Below are positions 7,792-17,961 of a stretch of DNA of 64,000 bases, one piece after another. Each line of letters begins with the position of its first letter. Position 1 is the first letter of the stretch. The notes beneath the pieces were generated by a model. The model was given only the letters and a program-made list of their open reading frames with translations, was not told the origin of the DNA and made no database searches. A program made the translations under genes and the position numbers. Origin of the DNA: Limnohabitans lacus. Its GTDB lineage: Bacteria; Pseudomonadota; Gammaproteobacteria; Burkholderiales; Burkholderiaceae_C. The DNA is taken from contig NZ_JASGBH010000001.1 of NCBI RefSeq assembly GCF_030053395.1, forward strand, positions 372,001-436,000. The letters are read 5' to 3'.

Positions 7792-9180
7792 ATGAGCGAA
7801 ACGAATTCCAATCCCGCCCCCAAAGTGGGCTTTGTCAGCCTGGGATGCCCCAAGGCCTTGACCGACTCCGAGTTGATCCTCACGCAACTGAGCGCTGAGG
7901 GTTACCAAACCTCCAAAACTTTTGACGGTGCCGATTTGGTCATCGTCAACACCTGCGGCTTCATCGACGATGCCGTCAAGGAAAGCTTGGACACGATTGC
8001 CGAAGCCCTCAATGAAAATGGCAAAGTGATCGTCACCGGCTGCCTGGGCGCCAAGACGGGTGAGGGCGGTGGCAACATGATCCGCGAGATGCACCCCAGC
8101 GTGTTGGCGGTGACCGGTCCCCACGCCACACAAGAAGTGATGGATGCGGTGCACACCCATCTGCCCAAACCGCATGATCCTTTTCTCGATCTGGTGCCAG
8201 GCGGTTTTGGCGAGGCAGGCCTCAAGCTCACGCCCCGCCACTATGCCTATTTGAAAATCAGCGAGGGCTGCAACCACCGCTGCACTTTCTGCATCATCCC
8301 GTCCATGCGGGGTGATCTGGTGTCCCGCCCGATTGGCGATGTGCTCAAAGAGGCCAAAGCCTTGTTTGAAGGCGGTGTCAAAGAGTTGTTGGTCATCAGC
8401 CAGGACACTTCTGCTTATGGTGTTGATGTGAAATACCTCACCGGGTTTTGGGATGGCAAGCCCATCAAGACCCGCATGCTGGAGTTGGTGCGCGCCTTGG
8501 GTGAGATGGCCCGTGAGCACGATGCCTGGGTGCGCTTGCACTATGTTTACCCCTACCCCAGCGTGGACGACATCATCCCCTTGATGGCCGAAGGCTTGGT
8601 GCTGCCTTATCTGGATGTGCCTTTCCAGCACAGTCACCCCGATGTGCTCAAGCGCATGAAGCGCCCAGCCAGTGGCGAGAAAAACCTCGAGCGGATCCAG
8701 CGCTGGCGCGAACTGTGTCCTGAACTCGTCATCCGCAGCACCTTCATCGCGGGCTTCCCCGGTGAGACCGAAGAAGAATTCCAGCATTTGCTCGACTTCC
8801 TGCGCGAAGCGCAAATTGACCGTGCAGGGTGTTTTGCCTACAGCCCAGTGGAAGGCGCGACCGCCAACGACTTGCCCGGCATGTTGCCCGATGCGGTGCG
8901 CGAAGATCGCCGTGCCCGTTTCATGGCGGTGGCCGAAGAGGTGTCGATCGCCCGGTTGCACCAACGCGTGGGCTCGAGCATGCAGGTCTTGGTGGATTCG
9001 GCGCCAGCCATGGGCCGCCGTGGTGGCATCGCCCGCAGTTATGGCGATGCACCCGAGATCGACGGCGTGGTGCGTTTGCTGCCGCCCGAAAAAATCAGCA
9101 AAACATTCAAAGTCGGAGAACTCATCCGTGCCCGCATCGTGGGTGTGGAAGGTCACGACTTGGTGGGGGTTCCGGTTTGA
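7792..9180 (+). CDS. rimO: RimO, ribosomal protein S12 methylthiotransferase
   Basis: RimO is a radical SAM enzyme that adds a methylthio group to an aspartate of ribosomal protein S12. The 462-residue protein has an N-terminal UPF0004/MTTase domain with cysteines in [20 protein letters not shown] and TGCLGAK that bind the auxiliary cluster. The radical SAM core carries CNHRCTFC (CxxxCxxC). The C-terminus is a TRAM RNA/protein-binding domain. The start at 7792 (MSETNSN) follows a GGGGGC stretch. It is 57 bases downstream of phaR and is followed by its own terminator. Confidence 0.97.
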   Translation: MSETNSNPAPKVGFVSLGCPKALTDSELILTQLSAEGYQTSKTFDGADLVIVNTCGFIDDAVKESLDTIAEALNENGKVIVTGCLGAKTGEGGGNMIREMHPSVLAVTGPHATQEVMDAVHTHLPKPHDPFLDLVPGGFGEAGLKLTPRHYAYLKISEGCNHRCTFCIIPSMRGDLVSRPIGDVLKEAKALFEGGVKELLVISQDTSAYGVDVKYLTGFWDGKPIKTRMLELVRALGEMAREHDAWVRLHYVYPYPSVDDIIPLMAEGLVLPYLDVPFQHSHPDVLKRMKRPASGEKNLERIQRWRELCPELVIRSTFIAGFPGETEEEFQHLLDFLREAQIDRAGCFAYSPVEGATANDLPGMLPDAVREDRRARFMAVAEEVSIARLHQRVGSSMQVLVDSAPAMGRRGGIARSYGDAPEIDGVVRLLPPEKISKTFKVGELIRARIVGVEGHDLVGVPV

Positions 9181-9213
9181 TGTTCGGGCCGATGCTGTTC
9201 AGCCGCCAGGCTG

Positions 9214-9231
9214 ACGGCTTGGGCCGTTTTT
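9214..9231 (+). terminator. Intrinsic terminator after rimO
   Basis: A short stem ACGGC/GCCGT with loop TTGG is followed directly by five T residues on the plus strand, 33 bases past the rimO stop. Confidence 0.65.
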
Positions 9232-9253
9232 CGTCGCTTTGTGAATTGGGCAA

Positions 9254-9286
9254 CAAAAAAGCCGTTGATCAGAAATCAACGGCTTT
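9254..9286 (-). terminator. Intrinsic terminator of tRNA-Leu
   Basis: A perfect 12-base stem AAAGCCGTTGAT/ATCAACGGCTTT (9258-9286) has a 5-base loop. On the minus strand it is followed by a run of six T (complement of 9255-9260). It lies 24 bases past the tRNA-Leu 3-prime end and stops its transcription before rimO. Confidence 0.8.
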
Positions 9287-9309
9287 GAATGCATCTTATT
9301 CGATAAGAT

Positions 9310-9394
<85 letters not shown>

Positions 9395-9412
9395 GCCTCA
9401 GGAATAAAAGGA

Positions 9413-11719
9413 TTGTATATCAAAAAAGTAGCTCCAACCAGCGTATTGCTGGAAGAATTTGAAGGCAGTGTCCAAGGGCACCGTGATGGGCACGGGTTTC
9501 TGATCCGTGACAACGGTGAGTCGGACATTTATCTGTCACCCAATGAGATGCGTGCGGTTTTGCACCGTGACCGCGTGAAGGTCCGCATCGTGCGCCAAGA
9601 CCGCAAGGGTCGGCCTGAAGGACGCATTGTCGAGATCGTTGAACGACCCGAGCAGCCCATCATTGGCCGCTTGTTGCAAGAGGGTGGGCTGTGGCTTGTT
9701 GCCCCCGAGGACAAACGCTACGGCCAAGACGTCATGATCCCCAAAGGGGCCACAGGCACGGCCAAAGTGGGTCAGGTGGTGGTGGTCGAATTGACCGAGC
9801 CGCCCGCTTTGTTTGGTCAACCCGTGGGCCGCGTGAAGGAAGTGCTGGGCGAGATCGACGATCCAGGCATGGAGATCGAAATTGCGGTGCGCAAATACAG
9901 TGTGCCCCACGAATTTTCTGCAGGCTGTCTGGACCAGGCCAAGGGCTTGCCGGATAAAGTCCGCGCTCAGGATCGCAAAGACCGCGTGGATTTGCGCGAC
10001 GTGCCTTTGGTCACCATCGATGGTGAGGATGCGCGTGACTTTGACGATGCGGTGTATTGCGAACCGGCCAAAGTCGGTCGCGGTAAAGGCTGGCGTTTGC
10101 TGGTGGCGATTGCCGATGTGAGCCACTATGTGCAAACGGGAAGCGACATCGACATCGATGCCTACGACCGCGCCACCAGCGTGTATTTCCCCCGTCGGGT
10201 GATCCCGATGCTGCCCGAAAAGCTGTCCAATGGCCTGTGCTCGCTCAACCCCGATGTCGATCGCCTTTGCATGGTCTGCGACATGCTGGTCAATGCCAAG
10301 GGTGATGTGCATGCCTACCAGTTTTATCCGGCGGTGATGCACAGCCATGCGCGCTTCACCTACACCGAGGTGGCAGCGATTTTGGCCAACACACGTGGAC
10401 CAGAGGCATTGAAGCGCAAAGCCCGTGTGAACGACCTGATGAACCTGCAAGACGTGTACCGTGCCTTGCTGGCGTCCCGTGCGACGCGCGGGGCGGTGGA
10501 CTTTGAAACCACCGAAACCCAGATCGTGTGCGATGAAAGTGGTCGCATTGAGAAAATCGTGCCGCGCGTGCGCAACGAAGCGCACCGCCTGATTGAAGAG
10601 GCCATGCTGGCGGCCAACGTTTGCAGCGCTGACTTCATCCAACAAGGCCAACACCCGGGTTTGTTCCGTGTGCACGAAGGCCCGACGGCCGAGAAAAAAG
10701 ACATCCTGCGCAATTACCTCAAGGCGTTGGGCTTGGGCATGAGCATCAGCGACGACCCGCACACCAGCGAGTTTCAGAAGATCGCGCAAGCGACCAAGGA
10801 CCGCCCGGATGCGCAGCAAATCCACACCATGCTTTTGCGCTCGATGCAGCAGGCCATTTACACGCCGGTCAACAGTGGTCACTTTGGTTTGGCCTACGAG
10901 GCTTACACCCACTTCACCAGCCCGATCCGCCGCTACCCAGATTTGCTGGTTCACCGGGTCATCAAGTCGATTTTGCTGGGCCGTAAGTACAAATTGCCCA
11001 ATTTGCCGGTGCCCGGTGAAGCCCATGCCAAGCTGACCAAACGCTTGGAAAAGAACAAAGCAGCCAAAGGCGCATCGGATGCCAATGCCCCACGCGTGCG
11101 GATGTCTGCTGCTGATCAGCAAGCCTGGGAGGCCGCGGGCCTGCATTGCAGCGCCAACGAACGCCGTGCCGACGAAGCCAGCCGTGATGTGGAAGCCTGG
11201 CTCAAGTGCAAGTACATGCGCGAGCACCTGGGCGAAGAGTATGGCGGTGTCGTGTCGGCGGCCACGAGCTTCGGTATCTTCGTGACTCTGGATGCCTTGT
11301 ACGTCGAAGGTCTGGTGCACATCACCGAGTTGGGCGGGGAGTATTTCCGCTTTGACGAGTTGCGCCAAGAATTGCGTGGTGAACGCACCGGTATCCGCTA
11401 TGCCATTGGCACACGGGTGCAAGTGCAGGTCAGTCGTGTGGATCTGGACGGTCGCAAGATCGATTTCCGCTTGGTCCATCCCGGTGACGATTTGCTGCCC
11501 CGCGCCATGCGTGACAAAGGCGTGTCTGCTGCCGACGTGCCACAAGCCAAGAAACGGCAAGGTGCCGTCAAGGGCGACCGTGCCGCAGACCGCCGGATGG
11601 CCGATGCCGAACGCAACCGCTCACCGATTCAGGCGCTCAAGGCCTCGGTGAAAAAAGCCTCGACCAAGAAGGTCGCAGGCAAGCCCAAAGGACCACGCTC
11701 AAGTCGTTCTCGCCGCTGA
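9413..11719 (+). CDS. rnr: Ribonuclease R, N-terminally shortened
   Basis: RNase R is a processive 3-prime to 5-prime exoribonuclease that degrades structured RNA. In order the protein has a cold-shock domain (about residues 15-75, EGSVQGHRDGHGFL), a second cold-shock-like domain (to about 180), and the RNB catalytic domain with GEDARDFDDAV carrying Asp206, Asp209, Asp211 and Asp212. An S1 domain (about 600-690) and a Lys/Arg-rich tail follow. The N-terminal winged-helix of about 65 residues seen in other RNase R proteins is missing. The frame has a TAG at 9365 inside the tRNA-Leu gene and no ATG. The only good start is TTG at 9413, with GGA 9 bases upstream. The protein has 768 residues, against about 810 in E. 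coli. Confidence 0.93.
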   Translation: MYIKKVAPTSVLLEEFEGSVQGHRDGHGFLIRDNGESDIYLSPNEMRAVLHRDRVKVRIVRQDRKGRPEGRIVEIVERPEQPIIGRLLQEGGLWLVAPEDKRYGQDVMIPKGATGTAKVGQVVVVELTEPPALFGQPVGRVKEVLGEIDDPGMEIEIAVRKYSVPHEFSAGCLDQAKGLPDKVRAQDRKDRVDLRDVPLVTIDGEDARDFDDAVYCEPAKVGRGKGWRLLVAIADVSHYVQTGSDIDIDAYDRATSVYFPRRVIPMLPEKLSNGLCSLNPDVDRLCMVCDMLVNAKGDVHAYQFYPAVMHSHARFTYTEVAAILANTRGPEALKRKARVNDLMNLQDVYRALLASRATRGAVDFETTETQIVCDESGRIEKIVPRVRNEAHRLIEEAMLAANVCSADFIQQGQHPGLFRVHEGPTAEKKDILRNYLKALGLGMSISDDPHTSEFQKIAQATKDRPDAQQIHTMLLRSMQQAIYTPVNSGHFGLAYEAYTHFTSPIRRYPDLLVHRVIKSILLGRKYKLPNLPVPGEAHAKLTKRLEKNKAAKGASDANAPRVRMSAADQQAWEAAGLHCSANERRADEASRDVEAWLKCKYMREHLGEEYGGVVSAATSFGIFVTLDALYVEGLVHITELGGEYFRFDELRQELRGERTGIRYAIGTRVQVQVSRVDLDGRKIDFRLVHPGDDLLPRAMRDKGVSAADVPQAKKRQGAVKGDRAADRRMADAERNRSPIQALKASVKKASTKKVAGKPKGPRSSRSRR

Positions 11720-11737
11720 AGGGTGTGAGTCCTGTGC

Positions 11738-11767
11738 AGGCCATGCGATGCATCGCATGGCCTTTTT
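11738..11767 (+). terminator. Perfect-palindrome terminator after rnr
   Basis: Two 12-base arms, GGCCATGCGATG and its exact complement, meet without a spacer (11739-11762) and are followed by TTTTT on the plus strand. It ends rnr transcription. It may also act on the convergent nnr gene, although the minus side has no T-run. Confidence 0.75.
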
Positions 11768-11777
11768 CATGGCCGCA

Positions 11778-13247
11778 TCACTGAATTTGCAGGGCCAAGT
11801 GCTGGGCGGTTAAGCCCTTGTCTGCAGGCCATTGGTCAGCGATCAATCCATGTTGATGGACTGCTGTGCATGTGGCATCCCAGGCGTTCATGCCTTGGGC
11901 CATGCGAGCGCCCACCAGCCCTGCCAACACATCGCCGGTGCCACCGGTGGCCAAGCGACCATTGCCGGTGGTGTTGATGACCGGAAGGTGGTCAGGCGCC
12001 GCCACGATAGAGCCTGAGCCTTTGAGCACCACCACGCATGAAAACAGGTCTGCGATGCGTTGCGCAGATTTCAGCCGATCGCTTTGCACCTGGGCTGTGC
12101 TGATGCCTAAAAGGCGTGCCGCTTCGAGCGGATGCGGCGTGAGCACGGTGGGTTTCCCGGCACCTCGCAAACGTAAGAGTGTCTTCAAACCCTCGTCAGC
12201 GGCCAGTGCATTGAGGCCGTCGGCGTCCAAAATCAGATGGGCGCTGCGTTGCAAGATGTCCGGTAAACGCTCGGCGATGGCCTGCCCACCACCGCAGCCC
12301 GCCACCACACTGAGGCGCTCCAGTTCCAACGCGGCTGCGTCTGGTTGCATCACATCCGGTGGCAGCGTGTTGGCGGACCCGCCCAACCAGCTGACCATGA
12401 CACGGCCCGCACCCGCATGCAAGGCCGCAGTGGCTGCCAGCACGGCGGCACCGCCCATGCCCAGTGCACCGCCCACGATCACGACGTCGCCATGGCTGCC
12501 TTTGTGGCTGGCATGGGTTTTGATGTGCCGCGTAGTCGCCACATTGAGCATCGCCTGGGGCGCTGGTTTTTGAAAAGTTCTGTGGGCAGGCAATCCACCT
12601 TCCAGGCGGTCCAGCCAAATTTGCCCGCACACGTCCCGACCATGGTTCATGAAGAGGCCGGGTTTGCCCGCCAAAAAAGTCAGGGTGTGGCTTGCATTTA
12701 CCGCCAGGTTCTCGGGCGGGACCAGCCCTGAATCTGCGTCCAATCCGGTGGGGATGTCGATGGCCAGCACCTGGGCTGGCGAGGTGTTCATCGCGTTCAC
12801 CCAATTTTGCAATTCAGTATTCAGAGGTTTCGTGCCACCGATGCCCAGCAAGGCGTCGATGCACAAGTCCTGCTCGGTCATGCTGGCGAGCCAGGCTGAG
12901 GGTAGTTGGTTTTGAACGGCTACGCCGGCTTGCAGTGCGCGGGCCAAGGCGGCCTTGGCATCGGCTGGGTGTTTGTCCGGGTCGAGCAAAAGGCTGACGA
13001 TGACTTCTTTGCCGGCCAGATGTAAATGCTTGGCGGCCTCCAAACCGTCCCCACCGTTGTTTCCAGGGCCAGCAGCCACCCAGATGCGACGGGCATGGGG
13101 CGCCGTGGCCAGCGCCAGTTGGGCGGCAGCTTGGCCCGCTTGCTCCATCAATGGTTTTGTGCTTCTGGCTTGCAGTTCGCGCTCCAGGGCGCGCAAGCTG
13201 TCTCGTTGGTAGACCGGCCAGTGGCTCAAAGGGCTGAGTTTTTCCAT
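11778..13247 (-). CDS. nnr: Bifunctional NAD(P)HX epimerase/dehydratase
   Basis: This enzyme repairs hydrated NADH and NADPH. An N-terminal YjeF-type epimerase domain (about residues 10-205, with WVAAGPGNNGGDGL and LCIDALLGIG) interconverts R and S forms. A C-terminal ribokinase-like dehydratase domain (about 215-489) carries ILDADGLNAL and the ATP/ADP site NGRLATGGTGDVLAG. The 489-residue length fits the fused bacterial form. The start at 13247 (MEKLSPLS) lies 5 bases after the amidase stop, so the two are probably co-transcribed. A longer frame to 13322 overlaps the amidase and is unlikely. Confidence 0.94.
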   Translation of the reverse strand: MEKLSPLSHWPVYQRDSLRALERELQARSTKPLMEQAGQAAAQLALATAPHARRIWVAAGPGNNGGDGLEAAKHLHLAGKEVIVSLLLDPDKHPADAKAALARALQAGVAVQNQLPSAWLASMTEQDLCIDALLGIGGTKPLNTELQNWVNAMNTSPAQVLAIDIPTGLDADSGLVPPENLAVNASHTLTFLAGKPGLFMNHGRDVCGQIWLDRLEGGLPAHRTFQKPAPQAMLNVATTRHIKTHASHKGSHGDVVIVGGALGMGGAAVLAATAALHAGAGRVMVSWLGGSANTLPPDVMQPDAAALELERLSVVAGCGGGQAIAERLPDILQRSAHLILDADGLNALAADEGLKTLLRLRGAGKPTVLTPHPLEAARLLGISTAQVQSDRLKSAQRIADLFSCVVVLKGSGSIVAAPDHLPVINTTGNGRLATGGTGDVLAGLVGARMAQGMNAWDATCTAVHQHGLIADQWPADKGLTAQHLALQIQ

Positions 13248-13252
13248 GCGGA

Positions 13253-14602
13253 TCAGTTCAGCAGCGGTTCCAGCACCAGCGCCAATTGCAAAATGGTGTC
13301 GTCTTGCATCGCGCCATGCCATGCCATCAAGCCGACGGGAAAATCACCCGCTTGATGGCAAGGCAGGCTGATGCCGCATCCGTCCATCGTGTTGACCACG
13401 CTGGTGTTGCGCAGCATCAGCCCGTTGACCCTGAAAAATTCTGCATCCCGCTCTTTGCCGGGAGCCACATCGCTGAACTTGGGGGCGGTGATGGGGGTGG
13501 TGGGGGATAAAACCGCGTCGAAGTTTTGCAGTGCAAGCGTCATGCGCTCGATCCAATGGGCGCGAGCCTGCAACAAATCGATGTATTCACAGGCCATCAT
13601 GCCTTCGCCGCGCAGGAGGCGTTGCGCCACACGCGGGTCGTAGCGGGCACCGTCTTTCTCCAACAGTTGTCGGTGCCATGCATAGCCTTCGGCGGGGCTA
13701 AAGCCTCCCGTGCTCATCATGGGCGCCAACTCGAGCAGTTCAGGCAGGTCTATGTCGGTGATTTGCGCGCCGGCGCTGCGCAAGGTGGCCAAGCTGCGTT
13801 CAAAGGCGCGGCCCACTTGGGCATCCATTTGGTCTTGCATCAAGGTGTTCACCACAGCCAGGCGGAAGCCAGCCAAGGGGCGGTGGGCGCTGGGCACCGT
13901 GCGGTTGGATAAAATTTCGTGCGCCAAGACCGTGTCGCGCACCGTGCGGGTCAGGGCGCAGACGGTGTCGAGTGTGGTGGACAGGGGCAGGGCGCCCGAG
14001 GTGGGCACCAGCCGTGCAGTGTTTTTGAAACCAACAAGACCATTGAGTGCAGCCGGGATGCGGATGGACCCCCCCGTGTCCGAGCCCAAACCAATGAACG
14101 CAGCCCCGGTGGCCACGGAAACGGCAGCGCCCGAACTGGAGCCGCCGGGTACATGGGCCTGATGTTGCTGGCCTACTGCTTGCTCGGTGCGAGCATCCCA
14201 GGCGGCCGGGGTGCCGTGGTGGGGGTTCACGCCCACGCCAGACAAAGCAAACTCCACCATGTTGGTGCGCCCAATCAGTCCAGCACCTGCCGCTTTCAGC
14301 CTTTTGATGGCGGTGGCGTCGTTTGAGGCGGGGGGGCGGTTTTGCAACACGATCGAGCCCGCTGTCGTGACTTGGCCCTGCACATCAAAAAGATCTTTGA
14401 TCGAGACGGACAGCCCAGCCAGTGGGCTTTCAAAGGGGGCAGCTTGCACGGCGGTCTCGAGCAAGGTTTCGGGTGTCAACTCCAGGAACACATCTTTGCA
14501 GGCCGAGCTTTGGGCTCGGTCCAGACAAGCTTCGGCCACGGCTTGGGGGTGGATTTCGCCATTCAAAATCGATTGTCGGGTGGCAATCAGGTCGGCTTTC
14601 AT
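13253..14602 (-). CDS. Amidase-signature family protein
   Basis: This is an amidase of the GatA/AtzF superfamily with 449 residues. It shows SIKDLFDV with the catalytic lysine, [13 protein letters not shown] with the first serine, and [12 protein letters not shown] with the nucleophilic serine, giving the Ser-cisSer-Lys triad. It is unlikely to be GatA itself: no gatB or gatC is nearby and it is paired with the metabolite-repair gene nnr. The substrate amide is not predictable. I chose the ATG at 14602 because GGAG lies about 9 bases upstream; an ATG at 14617 has no binding site. It is divergent from rpsB. Confidence 0.88.
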   Translation of the reverse strand: MKADLIATRQSILNGEIHPQAVAEACLDRAQSSACKDVFLELTPETLLETAVQAAPFESPLAGLSVSIKDLFDVQGQVTTAGSIVLQNRPPASNDATAIKRLKAAGAGLIGRTNMVEFALSGVGVNPHHGTPAAWDARTEQAVGQQHQAHVPGGSSSGAAVSVATGAAFIGLGSDTGGSIRIPAALNGLVGFKNTARLVPTSGALPLSTTLDTVCALTRTVRDTVLAHEILSNRTVPSAHRPLAGFRLAVVNTLMQDQMDAQVGRAFERSLATLRSAGAQITDIDLPELLELAPMMSTGGFSPAEGYAWHRQLLEKDGARYDPRVAQRLLRGEGMMACEYIDLLQARAHWIERMTLALQNFDAVLSPTTPITAPKFSDVAPGKERDAEFFRVNGLMLRNTSVVNTMDGCGISLPCHQAGDFPVGLMAWHGAMQDDTILQLALVLEPLLN

Positions 14603-14636
14603 GTGCAAAGGCTCCATTGAGGCTGAGTCAGGATGC

Positions 14637-14642
14637 TATAAT
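14637..14642 (+). promoter_or_regulatory. Candidate -10 of the rpsB promoter
   Basis: A perfect TATAAT sits in GCTATAATCC, about 165 bases before rpsB, and TTGAGG lies upstream with a short 14-base spacer. The resulting leader of about 155 bases before rpsB is long, as in other bacteria where ribosomal protein S2 represses its own message. Both the promoter and the autoregulation are inference. Confidence 0.5.
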
Positions 14643-14805
14643 CCTAAGGCTTTGTTGCTCTGAGCGTCTGTCATATGCGCTACTTGCGTCCAAGAAACTC
14701 AAAAGCAGCAAGCACATCCGCAAACCAGCCCCTCAAGGTGTTGCGCCGAAACAGATTCGGTGTGATCAGTGGGTTGGATTTAAGAAACAACCTTTGGAGT
14801 ACTTT

Positions 14806-15555
14806 ATGTCCGTTACCATGCGCGAAATGCTGGAAGCCGGTGTCCACTTCGGCCACCAAACCCGCTTCTGGAACCCCAAGATGGCCCCCTTCATCTTCGG
14901 CCACCGCAACAAGATTCACATCATCAACCTGGAAAAATCGCTGCCGATGTTCCAGGATGCGATCAAATTCGCGAAACAACTGTCTGCCAACCGCGGCACC
15001 ATCTTGATGGTGGGTACCAAGCGCCAAGCCCGTGAGCTGGTGGCTGCTGAAGCCCAACGCGCTGGCGTGCCTTTCGTTGACCAACGCTGGTTGGGCGGCA
15101 TGCTGACCAACTTCAAAACCGTCAAGACCTCGATCAAGCGTCTGAAGGACATGAAGGCCCAGCAAGAAGTCGGCCTCGACAGCCTGAGCAAAAAAGAACA
15201 ACTGATGTTCAAGCGCGAGATCGAAAAACTCGAAAAAGACATCGGTGGTATCCAAGATATGGCTACTTTGCCTGACGCGATCTTTGTGATCGACGTGGGC
15301 TACCACAAGATCGCCATCGCCGAAGCCAAGAAGTTGGGCATCCCATTGATCGGTGTGGTCGACTCTAACCACTCGCCCGAAGGCATCGACTACATCATTC
15401 CCGGTAACGATGACTCGGCCAAGGCCGTGGCTTTGTATGCCCGTGGCATCGCTGACGCCATCATCGAAGGCCGTGCCAACGCCGTCAACGATGTGGTCAA
15501 GGCTGTGACCGAAGGCGCTGACGAGTTCGTCGAAGTGGAAGACGCTTCGGCCTGA
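14806..15555 (+). CDS. rpsB: 30S ribosomal protein S2
   Basis: S2 binds the small subunit near the head-body junction and is needed for S1 assembly. The 249-residue protein starts [20 protein letters not shown] and contains [22 protein letters not shown] and the C-terminal [20 protein letters not shown] segment, all diagnostic. The ATG at 14806 has TTTGGAG upstream. It leads the rpsB-tsf-pyrH-frr group, with a terminator-like hairpin between rpsB and tsf. Confidence 0.98.
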   Translation: MSVTMREMLEAGVHFGHQTRFWNPKMAPFIFGHRNKIHIINLEKSLPMFQDAIKFAKQLSANRGTILMVGTKRQARELVAAEAQRAGVPFVDQRWLGGMLTNFKTVKTSIKRLKDMKAQQEVGLDSLSKKEQLMFKREIEKLEKDIGGIQDMATLPDAIFVIDVGYHKIAIAEAKKLGIPLIGVVDSNHSPEGIDYIIPGNDDSAKAVALYARGIADAIIEGRANAVNDVVKAVTEGADEFVEVEDASA

Positions 15556-15572
15556 TTCCCCAAGACTCGGTG

Positions 15573-15599
15573 AAAGGGGCTTTGTGGCCCCTTTTTTTT
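15573..15599 (+). terminator. Terminator or attenuator between rpsB and tsf
   Basis: The stem AAAGGGGC/GCCCCTTT (with slippage) encloses a TTTGTG loop and is followed by eight T residues. It should release part of the transcripts after rpsB, so that S2 is made in excess of EF-Ts. The tsf gene starts only 35 bases further on. Confidence 0.8.
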
Positions 15600-15633
15600 A
15601 ACCTGACTTTTAGATTGAATACGGAGAAATCAA

Positions 15634-16527
15634 ATGGCTGCAATTACCGCAAGCATGGTCGCTGAACTGCGCGCAAAAACCGACGCTCCCATGATGGAGT
15701 GCAAAAAAGCCCTGACCGAGGCCGATGGCGACATGGCCAAAGCTGAAGAGTTGTTGCGCGTCAAGCTCGGCACCAAAGCCGGCAAAGCCGCATCGCGTGT
15801 GACCGCCGAAGGCGTGGTCACCAGCTTCGTTGAAGGCAACACTGGCGCCATGATCGAAGTGAACTGCGAAACTGACTTTGTGACCAAAAACGACAGCTTC
15901 CTGGCCCTGGCCAATGCTGCTGCGCAGTTGGTGGCCAAGCACAACCCCGCCGACGTGGCTGCTCTGGGTGAGCTGCCTTACAGCCAAGACGGTTTTGGCC
16001 CCACTTTGGAAGAAGTTCGCAAAGGCCTGATCGGCAAGATTGGTGAGAACATGAGCTTCCGCCGCTTCAAGCGTGCGGCCGGTGGTGCCCAATTGGCCAC
16101 TTACCTGCACGGCACACGCATTGGCGTCTTGGTTGAATTCGAAGGCCAAGAGCAAGCGGCCAAAGACGTGGCCATGCATGTGGCCGCCATGAAGCCCGTG
16201 GCTTTGACCAGCGCCGATGTGCCAGCTGAGTTGATCGAAAAAGAGCGTTCTGTGGCCACCGCCAAAGCTGCTGAGTCTGGCAAGCCTGCTGACATTGCCG
16301 CCAAAATGATCGACGGTTCGGTTCAGAAGTACCTCAAAGAAGTCTCCTTGTTCAACCAACCTTTCGTGAAAAACGACAAGCAAACCGTTGAACAAATGCT
16401 CAAAGCCAACAGCACTACCGTCAAGGCCTTCACCTTGTTCGTGGTCGGCGAAGGCATTGAAAAGAAAGTGGACGACTTCGCTGCTGAAGTGGCTGCGCAA
16501 GTGGCTGCTGCACAAGCTGCTGCTTGA
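15634..16527 (+). CDS. tsf: Translation elongation factor Ts
   Basis: EF-Ts exchanges GDP for GTP on EF-Tu. The 297-residue protein has the UBA-like N-terminal domain ([20 protein letters not shown] with MECKKAL), the core with VNCETDFV and KNDSF that inserts into EF-Tu, and a second core subdomain after residue 140. It ends in an Ala-rich stretch. A clear binding site, ACGGAGAAATCAA, precedes the ATG at 15634. pyrH follows 53 bases later. Confidence 0.98.
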   Translation: MAAITASMVAELRAKTDAPMMECKKALTEADGDMAKAEELLRVKLGTKAGKAASRVTAEGVVTSFVEGNTGAMIEVNCETDFVTKNDSFLALANAAAQLVAKHNPADVAALGELPYSQDGFGPTLEEVRKGLIGKIGENMSFRRFKRAAGGAQLATYLHGTRIGVLVEFEGQEQAAKDVAMHVAAMKPVALTSADVPAELIEKERSVATAKAAESGKPADIAAKMIDGSVQKYLKEVSLFNQPFVKNDKQTVEQMLKANSTTVKAFTLFVVGEGIEKKVDDFAAEVAAQVAAAQAAA

Positions 16528-16580
16528 TTTGAATCCATCGCGTCATCCCATCGTTCGTATCCATATTGAAGGAGTCCATC

Positions 16581-17303
16581 ATGTCCGAAGCCAAGCCAGC
16601 CTATAAGCGCATATTGCTCAAGCTGTCCGGCGAGGCCCTGATGGGGGACGACGCTTTTGGTATCAACCGCGCCACCATTGTTCGCATGTCTGAAGAGATC
16701 GCCGAAGTCACTCGACTGGGCGTTCAGGTGGCGGTGGTCATTGGTGGCGGCAATATTTTTCGCGGCGTCGCTGGCGGCTCGGTCGGCATGGACCGCGCCA
16801 CGGCCGACTACATGGGCATGTTGGCCACCGTGATGAACTCACTGGCTTTGGCCGACGCCATGGACAAAGCCGGTTTGACCGCTCGCGTCATGTCGGCCAT
16901 TGGCATTGACCAAGTGGTGGAGCCCTATGTGCGCCCCAAGGCTTTGCAATACCTCGAAGAGGGCAAAGTGGTGGTGTTTGCAGCTGGAACAGGCAACCCG
17001 TTTTTCACCACCGACACGGCAGCCGCATTGCGTGGCGCAGAAATTGGTGCTGAGATGGTGCTCAAGGCCACCAAGGTCGATGGCGTTTACACCGCTGACC
17101 CCAAGAAAGATCCATCGGCCACCCGTTACAGCGAAATCAGCTTCGATGAGGCCATTTCCCGCAACTTGGGCATCATGGACGCGACCGCTTTTGCCTTGTG
17201 CCGTGACCAGAAGCTGCCGATCAAGGTGTTTTCGATCATCAAAAATGGCGCTTTGAAGCGCGTGGTGATGGGCGAAGACGAAGGCACCTTGGTTTATGCT
17301 TGA
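16581..17303 (+). CDS. pyrH: UMP kinase
   Basis: UMP kinase phosphorylates UMP to UDP in pyrimidine nucleotide synthesis and belongs to the amino-acid kinase fold. The 240-residue protein shows [14 protein letters not shown] at the phosphate-binding start, [11 protein letters not shown], and [15 protein letters not shown], typical of bacterial PyrH. The start at 16581 (MSEAKPAY) has GAAGGAGTCC upstream. It lies between tsf and frr, the usual proteobacterial order. Confidence 0.98.
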   Translation: MSEAKPAYKRILLKLSGEALMGDDAFGINRATIVRMSEEIAEVTRLGVQVAVVIGGGNIFRGVAGGSVGMDRATADYMGMLATVMNSLALADAMDKAGLTARVMSAIGIDQVVEPYVRPKALQYLEEGKVVVFAAGTGNPFFTTDTAAALRGAEIGAEMVLKATKVDGVYTADPKKDPSATRYSEISFDEAISRNLGIMDATAFALCRDQKLPIKVFSIIKNGALKRVVMGEDEGTLVYA

Positions 17304-17327
17304 ACGCGTTCTGACGAGGAGAACCCC

Positions 17328-17888
17328 ATGACCATAGCTGACATCAAAAAAACAACCGAGACCAAGATGGAGCAATCCATTGCGGCATTCAAAAACAACC
17401 TGACCAAAATCCGGACAGGACGCGCCAACCCCGCATTGCTCGACACCATCCATGTCGACTATTACGGCTCCATGGTGCCTTTGTCGCAGGTGGCCAACGT
17501 GTCCTTGATGGATGCCCGCACCATCAGCGTGCAGCCTTGGGAAAAAGGCATGGGCGCCAAGATCGAAAAAGCCATTCGTGAAAGCGACTTGGGCTTGAAC
17601 CCCTCATCCATGGGTGAACTGATTCGCGTGCCCATGCCGCCGATGAGCGAAGAGCGCCGCAAAGAGATGACCAAACTCGCGCGCACCGAAGGCGAGAACG
17701 GCAAGATTGCCATCCGCAACTTGCGCCGCGATGCCAACGAATCGGTCAAAAAGCTGGTCAAAGACAAACTGGCATCCGAAGACGATCAAAAGCGCGCAGA
17801 AGCCGATGTGCAAAAATTGACCGACAAGCGCATGACCGAGATTGACCAACTGGTGGCTGCCAAAGAACAAGAGATCATGGCGGTCTGA
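17328..17888 (+). CDS. frr: Ribosome recycling factor
   Basis: RRF splits post-termination ribosomes with EF-G. The 186-residue protein has the three-helix-bundle/beta-sandwich sequence with [31 protein letters not shown] and the C-terminal helix ending in QEIMAV. A GACGAGGAGAACCCC leader gives a strong binding site. It is 24 bases after pyrH. A terminator follows, and the expected uppS gene is not present downstream. Confidence 0.98.
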   Translation: MTIADIKKTTETKMEQSIAAFKNNLTKIRTGRANPALLDTIHVDYYGSMVPLSQVANVSLMDARTISVQPWEKGMGAKIEKAIRESDLGLNPSSMGELIRVPMPPMSEERRKEMTKLARTEGENGKIAIRNLRRDANESVKKLVKDKLASEDDQKRAEADVQKLTDKRMTEIDQLVAAKEQEIMAV

Positions 17889-17925
17889 GTTTGCGTACGA
17901 TGCCGTGGCACCCCACGGCCTGAAT

Positions 17926-17950
17926 GGCCGCCCTTTGGCGGCCTTTTTTT
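17926..17950 (+). terminator. Intrinsic terminator between frr and cdsA
   Basis: GGCCGCC and GGCGGCC pair around loop CTTT and are followed by seven T residues. The T-run ends only 11 bases before the cdsA start, so the cdsA binding site CTGGAGAAAG lies immediately beyond it. This suggests that cdsA is transcribed by read-through or by a promoter within frr. Confidence 0.85.
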
Positions 17951-17961
17951 CTGGAGAAAGC

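Noticed and set aside
9536-11560. Minus-strand open frame of 674 codons opposite rnr
   Set aside because: Antisense shadow of a well-supported RNase R; no start signal or recognisable motif.
13253-14602. GatA, glutamyl-tRNA amidotransferase subunit A
   Set aside because: Only the generic amidase signature is present, there is no gatB or gatC, and the context is metabolite repair.
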